In this document: in pieces, positions 25,529-38,141 of the stretch | How the letters are laid out: each line of letters opens with the position of its first letter | Position numbering within the stretch: the stretch's first letter is position 1 | Source: Tyto alba | Taxonomy: Eukaryota > Chordata > Aves > Strigiformes > Tytonidae | NCBI RefSeq assembly: GCF_018691265.1 | Contig: NW_024881313.1 | Coordinates: 706,501-770,500, forward strand | DNA: 64,000 nt | Direction of reading: 5' to 3' | Program-made: the position numbers and the translations under genes | The notes under the pieces: model-generated | What the model saw: the letters and a program-made list of their open reading frames with translations, nothing else | Told to the model about the DNA's origin: nothing | Database searches by the model: none

Positions 25529-28500
25529 GTATTTATTATGCACATTTGTTTTTCTCAACTAAGGAAAGCATTCAATCTTGTGCTGAAACTGACAGATACA
25601 ATTAAGTTATTGTGACATGAATCTGAATGAGTTTTCAGGAGCAGGATAGTAACTTCCAGCATGTGGTTTCACCCTGGTGCAAGTGGGAGGCAGCCTAAGT
25701 CCCAACTAAAAGGGGAGCGCTCCCTTGCTGCTAATGCACACAAAAGTGTGCCTCATGGGCACCTGCATCAAAAAGTAACTCATGTTGGCCACAGTCTACT
25801 ATATTACAATTTTGTTGTATTTTTGTACCATTCCTTACTGGAATCTCTTCTCTTCCTGTCAGTAGGAGTTAAATACACTGTTGAAATACACTCCAAGCAT
25901 TCATCTCCATTTAAATCTAAGTGAATTTTGATCCTTTTGGTACTTTTACAAAGTGTGATAGTGAAGGATTTCTATGCAGAATTGTGGTAGTTTCCATTGA
26001 GGTTTCCTTTTATGACAACATGCCTTTGACCTGATCCCTCTCACCATCATGGCAATAAAAGGTTATTGAGGATAGCTAGCTACTTAGGCCAGAATCGTGA
26101 CAAAGCTTTGCAGGAAATAGATTTTATTAGATTAGACTTCATGTTCTTTTTCCATTCCAGCTGCTCTTCCAGAGAAGTAATTACCCTGTTTAGCTATGAC
26201 ATGAATGTCAGCAATGTGAAAAGGCAGTTTTTTCTTGCCTTTAGGAACACTGTGTCGTAGAGTTTACATTAACGCTCACTCTCTTCACTTAATATTAACA
26301 GAAATATAATCACCTTCCTCAAAGTGATGCCCTGTGGTATGATTGCAGTCCTACAAAGTGGCTGTTCTGATCATCTGGTGTTACATCCACAGCAGAGTCA
26401 TAGACACTGGGAAAGCTACAGTTGTGGGAAATGCACTTACTCTCTCTCTCTGCTTCCATCCCTACACAGGCATATTCTTCCTTAATTTAATTAAATGTCA
26501 AGAGAAACTCTGATCTCTGACATCCAGAGGGATAGTTTTTGAGCCTCACAAGGGTTAGAAATGTAGGAAGAAAACTTGGCTATAGGCAAATTAATTGTTA
26601 TTCATTTTCACTTTTGAATTATGGAGCAAGAAATCTAAATTTATATGTGGTATCCTGCATGCATAACTTTTGTTGACTCAACCAAATTTATGTATTGTCT
26701 AGAGAAAATTGGAACTTAGGCCTCCTGGGAAATTAGCAAGATGTTATACCACCTTTTATTGCACGTATCTTTTTGATTCTGAATAGTTCACATGCTACTT
26801 ACAGTTCTGCTTACTTGAAAGTTACAATGACAGTTTTATTTTAAAAGTGGTATTTATGCCATGTTTTGGTTCAGTTTAGAGAGATCTTGTGATTTGGCTA
26901 AGAGAGCAGTCTTGAGAGAAGCAGTGGTATCAGCTTAGCTAATCATCGCCATAAGCTTAACTAATTCAATGTTAGCTTTATTTTGCTTTCATTGTTTAAT
27001 GAGGTATAGGACATAACTACCAAAGCGATAAATATTGCAAAATATTATGTTTATTTCTATAAGAATAACTTTCATGAGGTATGACTGTAATTCCTTGTGT
27101 GCTTTATTTCTCTGTACTGCATATGAAGTCTAATATGTTCGCTGAGTCAAGCCAGACAGAATATATAAACAGTACATTGTCTCTGCCAAGTACACTGGTA
27201 GCTTCAAGTGCTTTGCATTATTTATTTGAAAGTGTTTGTTGCTTAAACATTGCCTTTGACTGCATGATTTTTAAGTGACAGGAAGTCTACCCGTTTGGAT
27301 CCATTTAGTGAAAAGCAGAGGCTCCTTCCCATAAATTTGAACTGCAACAATAGGAAACAGTGTCAGAAATGGTAGTGAATCAAGTTCTGTATGGAAGTGG
27401 TAATTGAATCTTCTAAACAAATGGTTGCACCGCTGTCTGTGCTTTGACTTTCATTTCTCACCACTGCCATTTACATAGTAAGCAAGTAAGATGATTATGC
27501 CATCCTTGGTTGTTTAGGCAATCTAAAAGACTCGTAAGAAAAGGTTTAACAGCTAATATTAATAATTCAAAACACATGATTCTCTGTTCTGGATAAAATG
27601 GTCTTGAACATTTAATATAGGTTATTCCATGTGTTATTTAATGAGAGGCTTCAGCAGGCCAGTTGTGATCAAGATTTCAAAAGCCTTGAAGACCCTACAA
27701 GTTTATTTTAGTGGGATTTATACTTAGTATTAAATTTCGTAAGAAGCCCTGCCAGAATGCTAAGAACTTGCAGAGACACAAGAAGTCTTCAGGCAGTTCC
27801 TCCCTGGCTCCTGCACCGAGTTCTCCTGATAGTAAGGGGAACGTCTGCTGCTGGCTCCTGATTCTGCCGGTCCTGCATATAGACCACCATTCAAGCTCTA
27901 CATTAGTTGGACAAAGTTGCTACCCTAGAATAGGACATGTGAAATACTTCCACGAGAGGTTCCCTCAAATTCCTACAGTCTTGGTTTTACTGAAAACTGG
28001 GTTGTCAGTTCTTGTACAAACATAGACTATAGGCATACTTTTCCTCACAATAAATAAAATTTGTTACAGTGGTCTTAGTATTTCACTGAGGCCATTTCAG
28101 AAGAAAAATCGTGATCCCTAGTAATAGAAAATATGGGCTTCAGAACCTACAAGAAAATTGGAGCATGTTGTCTCCTCTAAGGAGTTTCTTAGTATTAGTT
28201 TGAATCAGTAAAATATAAAATAATGATAGGCTGAGAAAGTCAGTTTAGAAGAATTCTCTTTAAAAATACTTGGAAAGCCTTTCTATTTGTTTCATAAAGG
28301 AAAGACTAAATATTTTGTTTTGAAAGTGTCAGAATGTTTTTTAACTCAGGTAGTAATTTATTTTTATGTTTTTAAAGTTATTTGAAATGTTCATTGGTTT
28401 TGTTTATTTTAACCATTTTGAAATGGTTTCTGTCATTCAGAAGTCATACTGTCTGGAAAATAAATTCTTAATCCTAGCAAAAGAAATAAATCATTATGCT

Positions 28501-30253
28501 CTAGAAATAAGGTGGCTTCCTCCAGAGCAGAATATTAGCAAGGGACAAACCTTTCAAATTGTACAAGTCTTTAGATTTCTATATTTATTTTATAATAGTC
28601 TATGTGATAAATATGGTTCTTCATAACATGCAACAGAATACTTCTTAATTTTAAACAAGTATTATCAATAAACGCGTGTACAAGATAAAGACAGCAATTT
28701 CAGAGTATTTCTTTATCACTGAATTGAATTGAGTTTTAATAAATAAATATGGTAAACCAAAATTTCTAGCAATACAAAGTTGATCACAAGTGTGGGGTGG
28801 AGGGGAAGATGTAGGAGAAAACAATAGTGTGGCAATTTAGGAGTAAATAATTTTTGAGTGCAGTATTGTTGGAAATTTTGGGTTAAATGTTGTCACAGGA
28901 GTAGTAAAGTATGAGAACAAATAAGGATGCATATCTGAGCAGGATTAAAAGTTTAGGCACTATTTTCTGTTTAATGTTGCCCAGTTGTTTTAAGTACTGT
29001 TATTTCAACCAAAGAAATCTTTATTACAGGCTTTGTATTGGAAGACTTCAGTGTTATGAGAGTGCTGACGTTAGATTACTGGCAGGGTTTTCTTGAATAT
29101 GCAATCTAAATAATTATTCGGCAATTATACTAGCTGTATTTCAAATATTATTTTATCTGGAACTTGGGAATAGGATAATGAAGACGCTTCATTCTGAATC
29201 CATGGTTTAGCATAATTCAAGTCCAATAACTTTTCATGACTTTTTAAAACCAAGTTTTATAGTGCAAACATAATAACATAATGTGATTGCAAAATGCAGG
29301 TGGAAAAAGATGTCACTGAGCTGAGTCAATGTTGGGAGTGGAGATTTTATTTTGGTTACGTTTTGATGTAAGTCCATTCACTTTTGCATTAATAAATTTG
29401 TTGTTTGGTTTCTTCAGTATATATGCATATATTATGTAATACTATTTAAAAATGTATTATGTATAGTTTCCTACAAAAATGGAAGACTTCGCATTGATTC
29501 AATATAAAAAACATATAGAATTTAGAATCTTCCCTGGGGTCCTGTCCTATTCCCATTTAGATTGATGGGTACCTTCCTGTTGCTCTCTGCTAAAATAGAC
29601 TCAGGGTCACAATTTGAGAGTACTAAAGTATTTATTTCTTCTCTTTAAAATTACTTCTACAGCACCTTAAAATATGCTTGATGTTTTAGTGGTTCTTTTG
29701 TACAGATGATAGTTGCTGCTCCTAATAGCTGATAGTTTGATGGACAAGATCAAGTTGCATTTTTGTTATAACACACCAAATACAGGCAGACTTTTGTTTC
29801 TATTTTTAATATTAAGAAAATTTCTATAGAAGTCTAAAGGCAGGTGACAAGTTAAGGATGTCCTTCCGTCCTTCCTCTTAATGATAGTTAAAGACTTTCA
29901 GATTATTTGAGTATCCTGTGGAAATACTGTCTCCAACTAACATTAGAGAAATGCATATTTTTGTGCATTCCTGTATTAATCTAAATGTAGCTCCAGCCAG
30001 GTGGTTGTCATGTTAGTTAATTAAGTGCATAAAATACAAAAATGTCCTCATACAAACCAAATAATCAGATCTGAAAATAACGAGTAGGAGCAAGATTTAA
30101 ATGACCTTTGGCCATTTGTGAAGATGGGAATTTAAAAAAAAAAATAATAATTTTACTTATTGAAAGTCAGTTTTTATCTGAGGTTCTCCATTCTGCTGTC
30201 TGGAAGTAGCAATTTCTTGTCTATGAAGTGGCTAGCTGAAAACCTGGAAATGA
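25529..30253. other. AT-rich non-coding stretch, no gene seen
   Basis: Short frames (for example 25661-25924, 27711-28025 and 28366-28626) have no recognisable domains or paired splice signals. There are no simple repeats of note. It is ordinary intronic or intergenic sequence up to the LTR boundary. Confidence 0.6.
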
Positions 30254-30258
30254 GAGGA
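30254..30258. repeat. Left target-site duplication of the LTR (GAGGA)
   Basis: GAGGA sits directly before the LTR's TG end and is matched at four of five positions by GAGGG directly after its CA end (31447-31451). A 5-bp duplication is usual for ERVL-type insertions. The one mismatch limits confidence. Confidence 0.6.
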
Positions 30259-30450
30259 TGTATTGGGTTTGTGTGACAAGGTTTTGGTAGCGGGGGTGCG
30301 GGTGGGTGGGGTTCAGGAGTGGCTTCTGTGAGAAGCTGCCAGAAGCTTCCCCCATGTCCAACAGAGCCAATGCTACCCGGCTCCAAGACAGACCCATCTC
30401 TGGCCAAGGCCAAGCCCATCAGTGATGGTGGTACCACCTCTTGAATAATG

Positions 30451-30458
30451 TATTTAAG
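30451..30458 (+). promoter_or_regulatory. LTR TATA-like box
   Basis: TATTTAAG lies about 190 bases into the LTR. The same motif is kept in the same relative place in the antisense fragment at 3903-4095. That is consistent with the U3 promoter of this LTR type; activity is unknown. Confidence 0.45.
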
Positions 30459-30651
30459 AAATAGAAAACAAAACAAAACAAAAAACTGAGCAAAAGCAAC
30501 TGCAGCCAGAGAGAGGAGTGAGAACATGTGAGAGAAACAACTTTGTAGACACCAAGGTTAGTGAAGAATCAGGGGGAGGAGGTGGTCTAGGAGCCAGAGC
30601 AGAGATTCCCCTGCAGCCCTTGATGAAGTTCATGGTGGGGCAGGCTGTGCC

Positions 30652-30807
30652 CTGCAGCCCAGGGAGGTCCGTGGTGGAGCAGATCCCCACCTGCAGCCCG
30701 GGGAGGTCCATGGTGGAGCAGATCCCCACCTGCAGCCCGGGGAGGTCCATGGTGGAGCAGATCCCCACCTGCAGCCCGGGGAGGTCCATGGTGGAGCAGA
30801 TCCCCAC
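30652..30807 (+). repeat. 39-bp minisatellite inside the LTR, four units
   Basis: Four contiguous 39-base units occupy 30652-30690, 30691-30729, 30730-30768 and 30769-30807. Units two to four are identical; unit one differs at two positions. Degenerate units flank the array (from about 30611, and after 30808). Each unit starts CTGCAGCCC and ends GATCCCCAC. Because 39 is divisible by three, every stop-free frame stays open across the array, which creates overlapping frames on both strands. Identity of the inner units points to recent expansion by slippage or unequal exchange. Confidence 0.95.
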
Positions 30808-31446
30808 CTGCAGCCTGGGGAGAACTCCACACTGTAGCAGATTTGCTGGCAGGACTTGCAACATTGTGGAGGACCTAGTCTGGAGCAGCCTGTTCCCAAA
30901 GCACTGCACCCTGTGGAAGGGACCCATGCTGGAGTAGTCTATGAAGAACTGCAGCCCATAGGAAGGACTCACTCTGAAGAAGTTCGTGTGTGACTGTGTT
31001 CTGTAGGTGGGACCCCACGCTGGAGCAAGGGAAGATTGTGAGGAGTCCTCCTCCCCCTGAGGAGAAAAGAGCAGCAGAAACAATGTATGATGAACTGACC
31101 ACATCCCTCATTCCCCGTCTCCCTGTGACAGCTGGAGGGGAGGAGGTAGAGAAAATCAGGAGTGAAGTTAAGCCTGGGAAGAAAGGAGGGGTCGGGGGAG
31201 GATGTTTTAAGATTTAGGTTTTATTTCTCTTTATCCTACTCTGATTTGATTGATAATAAGTTAAATTAATTTTCCCCAGGTCCAGTCTGTTTTGCCCATG
31301 ACAGTAATGGGTGAGTGATCTCTCCCCATCCTTATCTTGACCCATGAGCCTTTTGTTATATTTTCTCTCCCCTGTCCAGCTGAAGAAGGGGAGTGATGGA
31401 GCAGCTTGGTGGGCACCTGGCATCCAGCCAGGGTCAACCTACCACA

Positions 31447-31451
31447 GAGGG
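31447..31451. repeat. Right target-site duplication of the LTR (GAGGG)
   Basis: GAGGG follows the LTR's terminal CA and pairs with GAGGA at 30254-30258. The next bases make a strong splice-donor-like sequence (AGAGG then GTAAGTCAAG). Confidence 0.6.
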
Positions 31452-32847
31452 TAAGTCAAGTCCCTTTCATCATGCCTTGAAACATTAAGTTTTTTTTCTG
31501 CACTCATCAAAGCTAGAGGTAATGTCAAAGCACAGCATGTCCAGCGTGTTATCTCTAACGTACAGTTTAGGGAAAAGCAAAAGGGGACGTAGGGAGAGGT
31601 TAGTTAGGACAAGGAATACAACATGTTTATATTTGGGAAAGAACTGTAGGAAACTCTATATCTCTTCCCTCCTGAGCAAAGAAAGTAAAGTAACTGTGTT
31701 ACAGGTCCTCTCATTGGAAGTTTTTTATGTGGCATGTCTGGTTCATCTCAGTTTTAAGTTAACAAAGGGATAGAGCTACACTTGGTAGGGGAGACTTTCC
31801 TCAGGGCTTGATAAATCCATCATCAAACTAATTCTTCCAGCTTGATGGGAAGCATATTGCAGTTCCTGAGACTTTCAGACTCCTTTGCAGGCTCTCATGG
31901 GTTTGTCTGTCCACAGCACTCTGCTGCTTGGGAAACAATGGACCCAGAAACAATGTGTCTTGTATTTGTCATCTGAGCAGCATTCATTTTTCCCATGAAT
32001 CAAATTTTGTAGGCTAAAAAGCATTTACTATGAATTCAAGCAAAGCAGAAGTTTACAGTCTTGATTGCCAAATTTGGAAAAAGGCTGTAACATGAGGAAG
32101 GAAAATAATCAGTGTAGCCTTAAAGTTTATCAGAGGTGAAATAATTTCTCTTGTGTTGCTTAGGGTTGTTGAGGTAAAGCTTGGCATTAGGCCAAGGGGG
32201 GAAAATTCAGCTGGTAGACACTCCTTTGTGGGATGTTAAACTTCATAGTGGAAGACTGAAGCCCACTGAGTAAGGGAGGAGCTCGCCTTGTCCCAGGCTG
32301 CTCTGAACAGCAATCATAGTGAGAATTTTCTATCAATTTATCAGGGATGGGAGTCCCTCTGCCCTCACCTTTTGGCACTCATAACCTCTCTGATTCTGCT
32401 GATCAGGATATGCATGGCTCTTCCCTTTTGCTGACTTCTCTCAGATTATTGCTGTGCCTCATTAGTCCATTTCTCTGGCTTCAGTGGCTTCCCCCTTGTC
32501 AGCTTTCCAAGACTGCTATCAATCTTCTAGAATCAATAAGAGTATTGATTGTATAACTGTTCTCTTCATTTTACAGTCCCTACCATGTTCATAGCTTTTC
32601 ATAGAAATGGTGCAGGGTATGAATAATCCAGGCATCAAACTTGGCATAAACTGTAAGTTTTAACTCCATAACTTTTGTTACCTGTATACATCCATATGAA
32701 ACACTGATGTTTCTAATCTAAGGGGCCAGTTTCTGATGCCATCACTTACTTTGCACTGTGTCTTTTAATCGTGAGGGCTAACATACAGTAGGTCTGTTCA
32801 CATAGTTCAAATCTCAATAACATGGAAGAATTTTAGTTTTCTAGGGG

Positions 32848-32865
32848 AAAAAAAAAAAAAAAAAA
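32848..32865. repeat. Poly(A) run, 18 bases
   Basis: An uninterrupted A homopolymer after GGGG. No retroposed gene body is recognisable upstream, so it is not called a processed-pseudogene tail. Confidence 0.9.
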
Positions 32866-35800
32866 GGCTATATAGTGGTGAGAAAATCATCAGCTTTCAG
32901 GTTTTGAAAGTGGTAATATCTGAGGAAAACTCCTGAATGTCTGGAATGCAGCGGTTTCAAATGCAGCTCATGCAGTCACAGCAACAATTTACCATACCTG
33001 GTGTCTGTGGATCAAAATATCCAAATGAATGTTTTTGTTCAAGCTGATTCTTTCATACAGGTAGCCTTCTTTAGCAATTGATTTATGTTATATATTTTCT
33101 CTCTGTTCATATGTGAAATATCTGCTGTAGTGGAGGATAGTTTGGGATCTGTGTGTGCTTTATTTTCCTGTTTTATAGAGCTGTATTAAACCCATTCCTG
33201 ATACTCTTGAAGCATTAAGGTATTTTGCTGCTTTGGGCCTATTGCTAAATGCCAGGTAGCTTGAAAAGGTAAAAGTCAAGAAAGAAATTTGTCTGAATTC
33301 TGGAGATCATATTTGTTAGTTGGAGCTAATGAACATTTGGGTCATAGCTCACATGTATTTTCTGAGAGTAACCACTCTTTTTTTCTTTTTCATTTTTTTT
33401 TTCTTTAAAAAGTAATAAATGCAAAACTTGGTTAAAAGCTTTGCTTGTTGTAGGTACATGTGTACATGGTGTTTAATTTACATTTTACAGTTACTCTTAG
33501 CTTTAATTTTTCAAATATAACTAAACAAACAAAACTTCATCTGGAAAAAAAGACAAATGAGACTGTTTTCTGATAATGAAAGTCAGCAAAACATAGCCTG
33601 ATTCCTTGTGATAGGGATAAATATATTTGCACTAATGTGCTTAAAAGCAACTATTAGTTTTTAATGAATGTAAGAGATTTACTTTTTTAGCAGAGCTAGT
33701 AAAATAATAATCATACATAAAGGAGTACTTCACAGAAGCTCAGGAAATTATATTCAGAGCTTTAGCTAGGGAATTTAGTTCTGGTTTGAAAGATAACGTT
33801 CATTTATATATACAAAAAATTGTTTAGTTCATTAGCATACTTTCATTCTGCAGACACTGAAAAGCTTTAATGCCCCCAAAATTACTTAGATGTAACTTAG
33901 TTTTATGAGTTATCAAGCACTAAAGATACAAATAGCCTTATTATTCTGTCACAGGTAGTGCAGTACAGTTCCAGAACACCACTATTGCACAATAGAAGGC
34001 ATTTTAAAAGGTGGCTTTTTTCCCCCCACTAGTGTACCAGATTAGCTTGATTCTGAGATAATATACTGACTGAAAGTGGACGTATGATTTTAAGACATCT
34101 GACGAAGTGCAGAATTTCACATTAAAGCATTAAAATATGTCTAATGGGCAGACACTATGTTTTTTGAAGTGAGACTTTTGATTCATAATCTAATGCAGCA
34201 CGAATGGAAGATTAGTCAAGTCATTTCAATGGATAAGAAAAATGGTCAGACCTAAATGTCCAACCTTAATGCTGGAGACAATTTTCACTTGGTCACATGT
34301 ATGAATAGGTGTTTGTATAAAAGTATAGTGTAGTTGATGATGGAAACAAATGGATTTGTAGGTATGAAAAACTGGAATAAAGAAGCAGACATTTTGGCTC
34401 TTACCTTAATTTTTAACAACTCATCTGGGTATCACCAACAGGTGTCAACTGTAGGAGTCACATCTTTACAAGATGCATTGAACTTTGAGAATTTCTCATA
34501 AACTGAAATTAATCTCTCCCTGTTCTCCGAAGGAACTCATGGCATGCTGTACAGAAATTAATATCAAACAGCAGAGATAAATATCAACATATCAGCAGCA
34601 ATATTGATTAATAATGACTCCACAAGGAAATGTTTGAGCCTGGCTGAATTATGCAGTGAGAAATCCACTGTTAACTTTGTTTTAACTCTGCATGTCTGTT
34701 GCTTGAAACTTTATTTTAATCACTGTGAGTGTATCAGATAAAAAGCAGAAACTGGAGAAACAGTGTTGAAAATAATTGCCATTCTCTAGAAAATCAGTTC
34801 AAGGGAACTTAGTGGCAACTTTATAGTTGAGAAATTTGTGCTACAAGTGACATTTTTTGTCTTTACTTTAAATAATGAAAAACCTACAACCTGTTACTAG
34901 AAAAATATACTCTAAAGAACTGCTAGATGTTAATACCCAAACTGTACTAAGTGATAATATTCTTATGCCAGGCTGATAAGCACCTGCAAAAAAATATAGA
35001 TTGCCAGCTAAATTAGCCTGGTAATCCTGATAAGTCTATAGTGAGGTCTATAATGTCTGCTAGGGGCAAAAATGTGTTCTGTAAGACTTGCCTACAATCT
35101 ATATTTTCAGTCTATGCTTGTCAATCAAATTATTTCAGGATGGGCTTTAGCTTCTCAGATAGATAAAACGGCCTTGAAAATTTCCTTCAAATCCACATCC
35201 CCAAATCTAGCTTTCAGCAGAGTAAAAGATGCTGCTTCCTAGGTTAAGGCTTTAGCGCAGGCTGGGTCTTTCATGGTGGTTCTACATTGGAATTGAAATT
35301 AAAATTGATCTAATTTTTTTTTTTTTACCTTTTTTATTTTTAGCGTTTCCTTCTAAAGAAAAAACTAATGGTGGTGGTATATAAACATCAACAGAGAAGC
35401 TGCCAAAAATTACTGTGGCTCATAATACAGCAGCCACTTTGGATTATATTTTTGAATTGTTATCACATGGTTAAGACACATTCCTAGGGCTGATTTAAAA
35501 TGGTTTGCATAGTTTCGCTCAGCAACATCACACAGGAATGCAAAGGTGATTTTTAAATTCAAGATGGGTTACAGATGGCTTAGACTTACACACAAACTGT
35601 ATTCGTATTGAATTCTTACGTGGTTTTATGAATAGAAGAGCATCGCTTATAAAGCTAATGAACTCTGTGTGCAGTCATGTAGGTAGAATACGAGTGATTA
35701 TACACTTACATGAGAAATTCCACCATAGGAAAAAATTATTTCTTTTGATGGCCACATATTTTATCCTCAGTAACTTATTCTGTCTGAAGAATATACATTA

Positions 35801-38116
35801 AATCTTGTTTAAGAATGTATGAGATAGTTTATGTGTATGAGGCATCAAATTAATCTGTTGGAGAGCTGACGATAAGGTATGGCAACCAATGGCTTGGCAA
35901 CTATACTCACAAAATTCTTTGCAATCAATACTGTATTAGTAATTTAGTTTCTGCCAATTTAAAATGGATATTCTTTCAGGGACTATATCCAGCACAGTGA
36001 AATGTGGTGTAGCATCAGCATCACTGTTGCACTGGGAATGGAAAGTAAAAACAGGAAATTTAAAATTGGCCTCCTAGAGTGAGTGTGACTTTTGTCTACC
36101 TGAGTGTAATTTATGAATGGCAAACTGAACATATAGGAATATTTTGTGAGATACTTCCCCTGGGAAACACCTTGCCTCAGGCAGAAGGCTAAAGGCCAGG
36201 AAAAAAACATCATACCAAGAGCAGTAAGTGGCCAGTTCAGTCTTGATTGAATCCTACCAAATAACTTGAAACAGGAGAAAAGCAGAACATAAAGAGGCCA
36301 TTCAGTTTTCCTGTATGATATTTCACTTGCTTCTCCCCATGCATTTGGTTTGTGGGTGTTTTGGGTTTGTTTGTTTGTTTTTTTTTTTCCACATGAACAC
36401 AAAACAAAAATTAACAATTATGAACTAGTTGAAGCAACAATGGTTACTGACCTGAAAGGGGGGAAAATGAGAGTGCATTTTTCCAGTATGTTTCATGTTA
36501 ACAGCATAATTTGGGAACTGAAGTTCATTGCTTTGCAATGTATTACAGGAGAAATTATTTTATCATAGAAATGGAGGAAAGACTTTAGGATGACAAATGT
36601 TTTCTTGTGCATGACCTTCTCTCACATCCTTTTCTTCAAAGTTTAAAAGGCAAGGAGGTGCCAGTAGAGGCAGTAATTATTATAAATCAGGTCTCTGGAG
36701 GTTTTCTCATATGTGCTTGTATTTAATAAATCATTGTCTTCTCTGCCACTTCCAAAACAATATTAAAAGTGTTTTGTGTGGTTTTGTTTTTTTCCCCTCC
36801 TTTGTCTGATCCTATTGCAAGGTAGATCTGTGGATTGCTCTGTTGACTCCCCATGTTTTGCACAAGAGCAGGAGACTGTGACGGATGTTAATACCACTCT
36901 GTGGCCATGTCTAAACAGACACACCATGTAATTTTTGCTTTTGATTTTGCTGTTTGCTTTCAAGTACAGTACATTTGGATCCATATTGCACAGTTTAGCA
37001 CTGTAAACTTTTCCGTATCTTTTGCACAAGTGACTTGCTGATGCTTAGAGCAATTTTTTAGCTACTTAATATGTGTGCTACTATACCAAGCTCAAGTTAA
37101 TCAACTTCATGTTTATAGAGAGTCAGGATAAAAGCCATCTATGTGGGCCTTTGTGAGTTATTTGAGCAATTACTTCTGAGAACTTTTTAACTATAGGTTA
37201 TGCTCCATTTTTTTTCTTTGTTACATAGTTTAAATTATTTTTTTACACCTCGCGCTTGGAGAGTGCTTGTGAAGCAGAGGCAGAGATTATGCAATGGCAT
37301 GGCTTCAGCTGTTCTGGAAATTTAAAAAGGCAGCAGGCCTGTCATTTCTCTCTTTACCACTGGGAGCACAATAAAAATATATAATAAACTGCAATGAAAT
37401 TTAGAGAATTTATAGATCCAGTGACAGAGAAGATGAGTAATCTTTGTATTTTTGGTTCCCCTTTGGATAGGGGATGCCAAAAATATTTGTCCACAGAGAT
37501 AGCTAGAGGTGGTAGACAGAAAAACATCCATTAGCAGTTGGGTTCATCTCTGTATTTGAGCAAGTTTCAGTGAAGGGCTTGTTTGAGTAAATTTGGCTTG
37601 AAGGCTAATTTTCATGCACTGGTCCAATATTCACAGCAGGGGCAAGATGATCTGTAAGGAAATTTGGGCTTCTACATTTCAGAAGCATACCCGACCAATT
37701 GTTTATTCTTTCTTTAACACAGGAGGGGGAACAAAATCAAACTAGACACTTCCAAGGAATGATTCATCATACCTGTTTTAAAGCCTACTATAGGCTGAGC
37801 TGATGGAGTTGTAAGAGTGCGTACTGTCTCTTTGGGCAATCAGGGAAGTCTAGAGGGTTAGCTCAGATGCAGTGTTAACACCTAAGCCTGGCCATTGGTG
37901 TTCTAATGTACTCTCTGGAGTTCATGAACTTGCAGATGTAGCTTTTCCTATGTTCACATGTAAGGTGTGCTTCAGGCAAATTAAATTATTACATTGCTTT
38001 GAAAGAAAGCACTCTCAACAACCGTGTCTATCCATTTTGTGGACTATTTTTTTATAGGTAACATTGATAACAAAATAGGTATTACTGTATTAGGTGTTTG
38101 TTCCAAATCTGGCAAC

Positions 38117-38141
38117 TTTTTTTTTTTTTTTTTTTTTTTTT
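38117..38141. repeat. Poly(T) run, 25 bases
   Basis: The longest T homopolymer in the window. On the minus strand it would be a poly(A) tail, but the sequence on its right (38142 onward) shows no recognisable retroposed body. Confidence 0.9.

Larger units (their letters stand above)
30259..31446 (+). mobile_element. Solo LTR of an avian endogenous retrovirus (ERVL-like), about 1.19 kb
   Basis: The element begins TGTATTGGGTTTG and ends AACCTACCACA, so it has the TG…CA ends of an LTR, and near-matching 5-bp duplications flank it. Inside, in order, are a TATTTAAG promoter-like box (30451-30458), an A/C-rich run (30467-30486), a GC-rich block with a 39-bp minisatellite (30652-30807), a purine-rich stretch around 31040-31200, and a degenerate poly(A)-signal-like AATAAG (31255-31260). 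I recognise the 3' half (…GGGCACCTGGCATCCAGCC…) as a type widespread in birds. No internal gag, pol or env sequence adjoins it, which indicates LTR-LTR recombination. The long frames in it (139 codons plus, 216 codons minus) are repeat by-products. Family name and class are inferred. Confidence 0.85.

Noticed and set aside
30518..30937. 139-codon plus-strand frame with a 13-residue tandem repeat
   Set aside because: Same minisatellite artefact; composition is set by the DNA repeat, and no retroviral domain is present.
30454..31104. 216-codon minus-strand reading frame, the longest in the window
   Set aside because: It lies wholly inside the LTR and is kept open by a 39-bp repeat divisible by three. 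Four other frames are open over the same array. No gene.
35983..36417. 144-codon minus frame
   Set aside because: It begins in a TTTG/T-run region and shows no domain, splice support or protein-like pattern.
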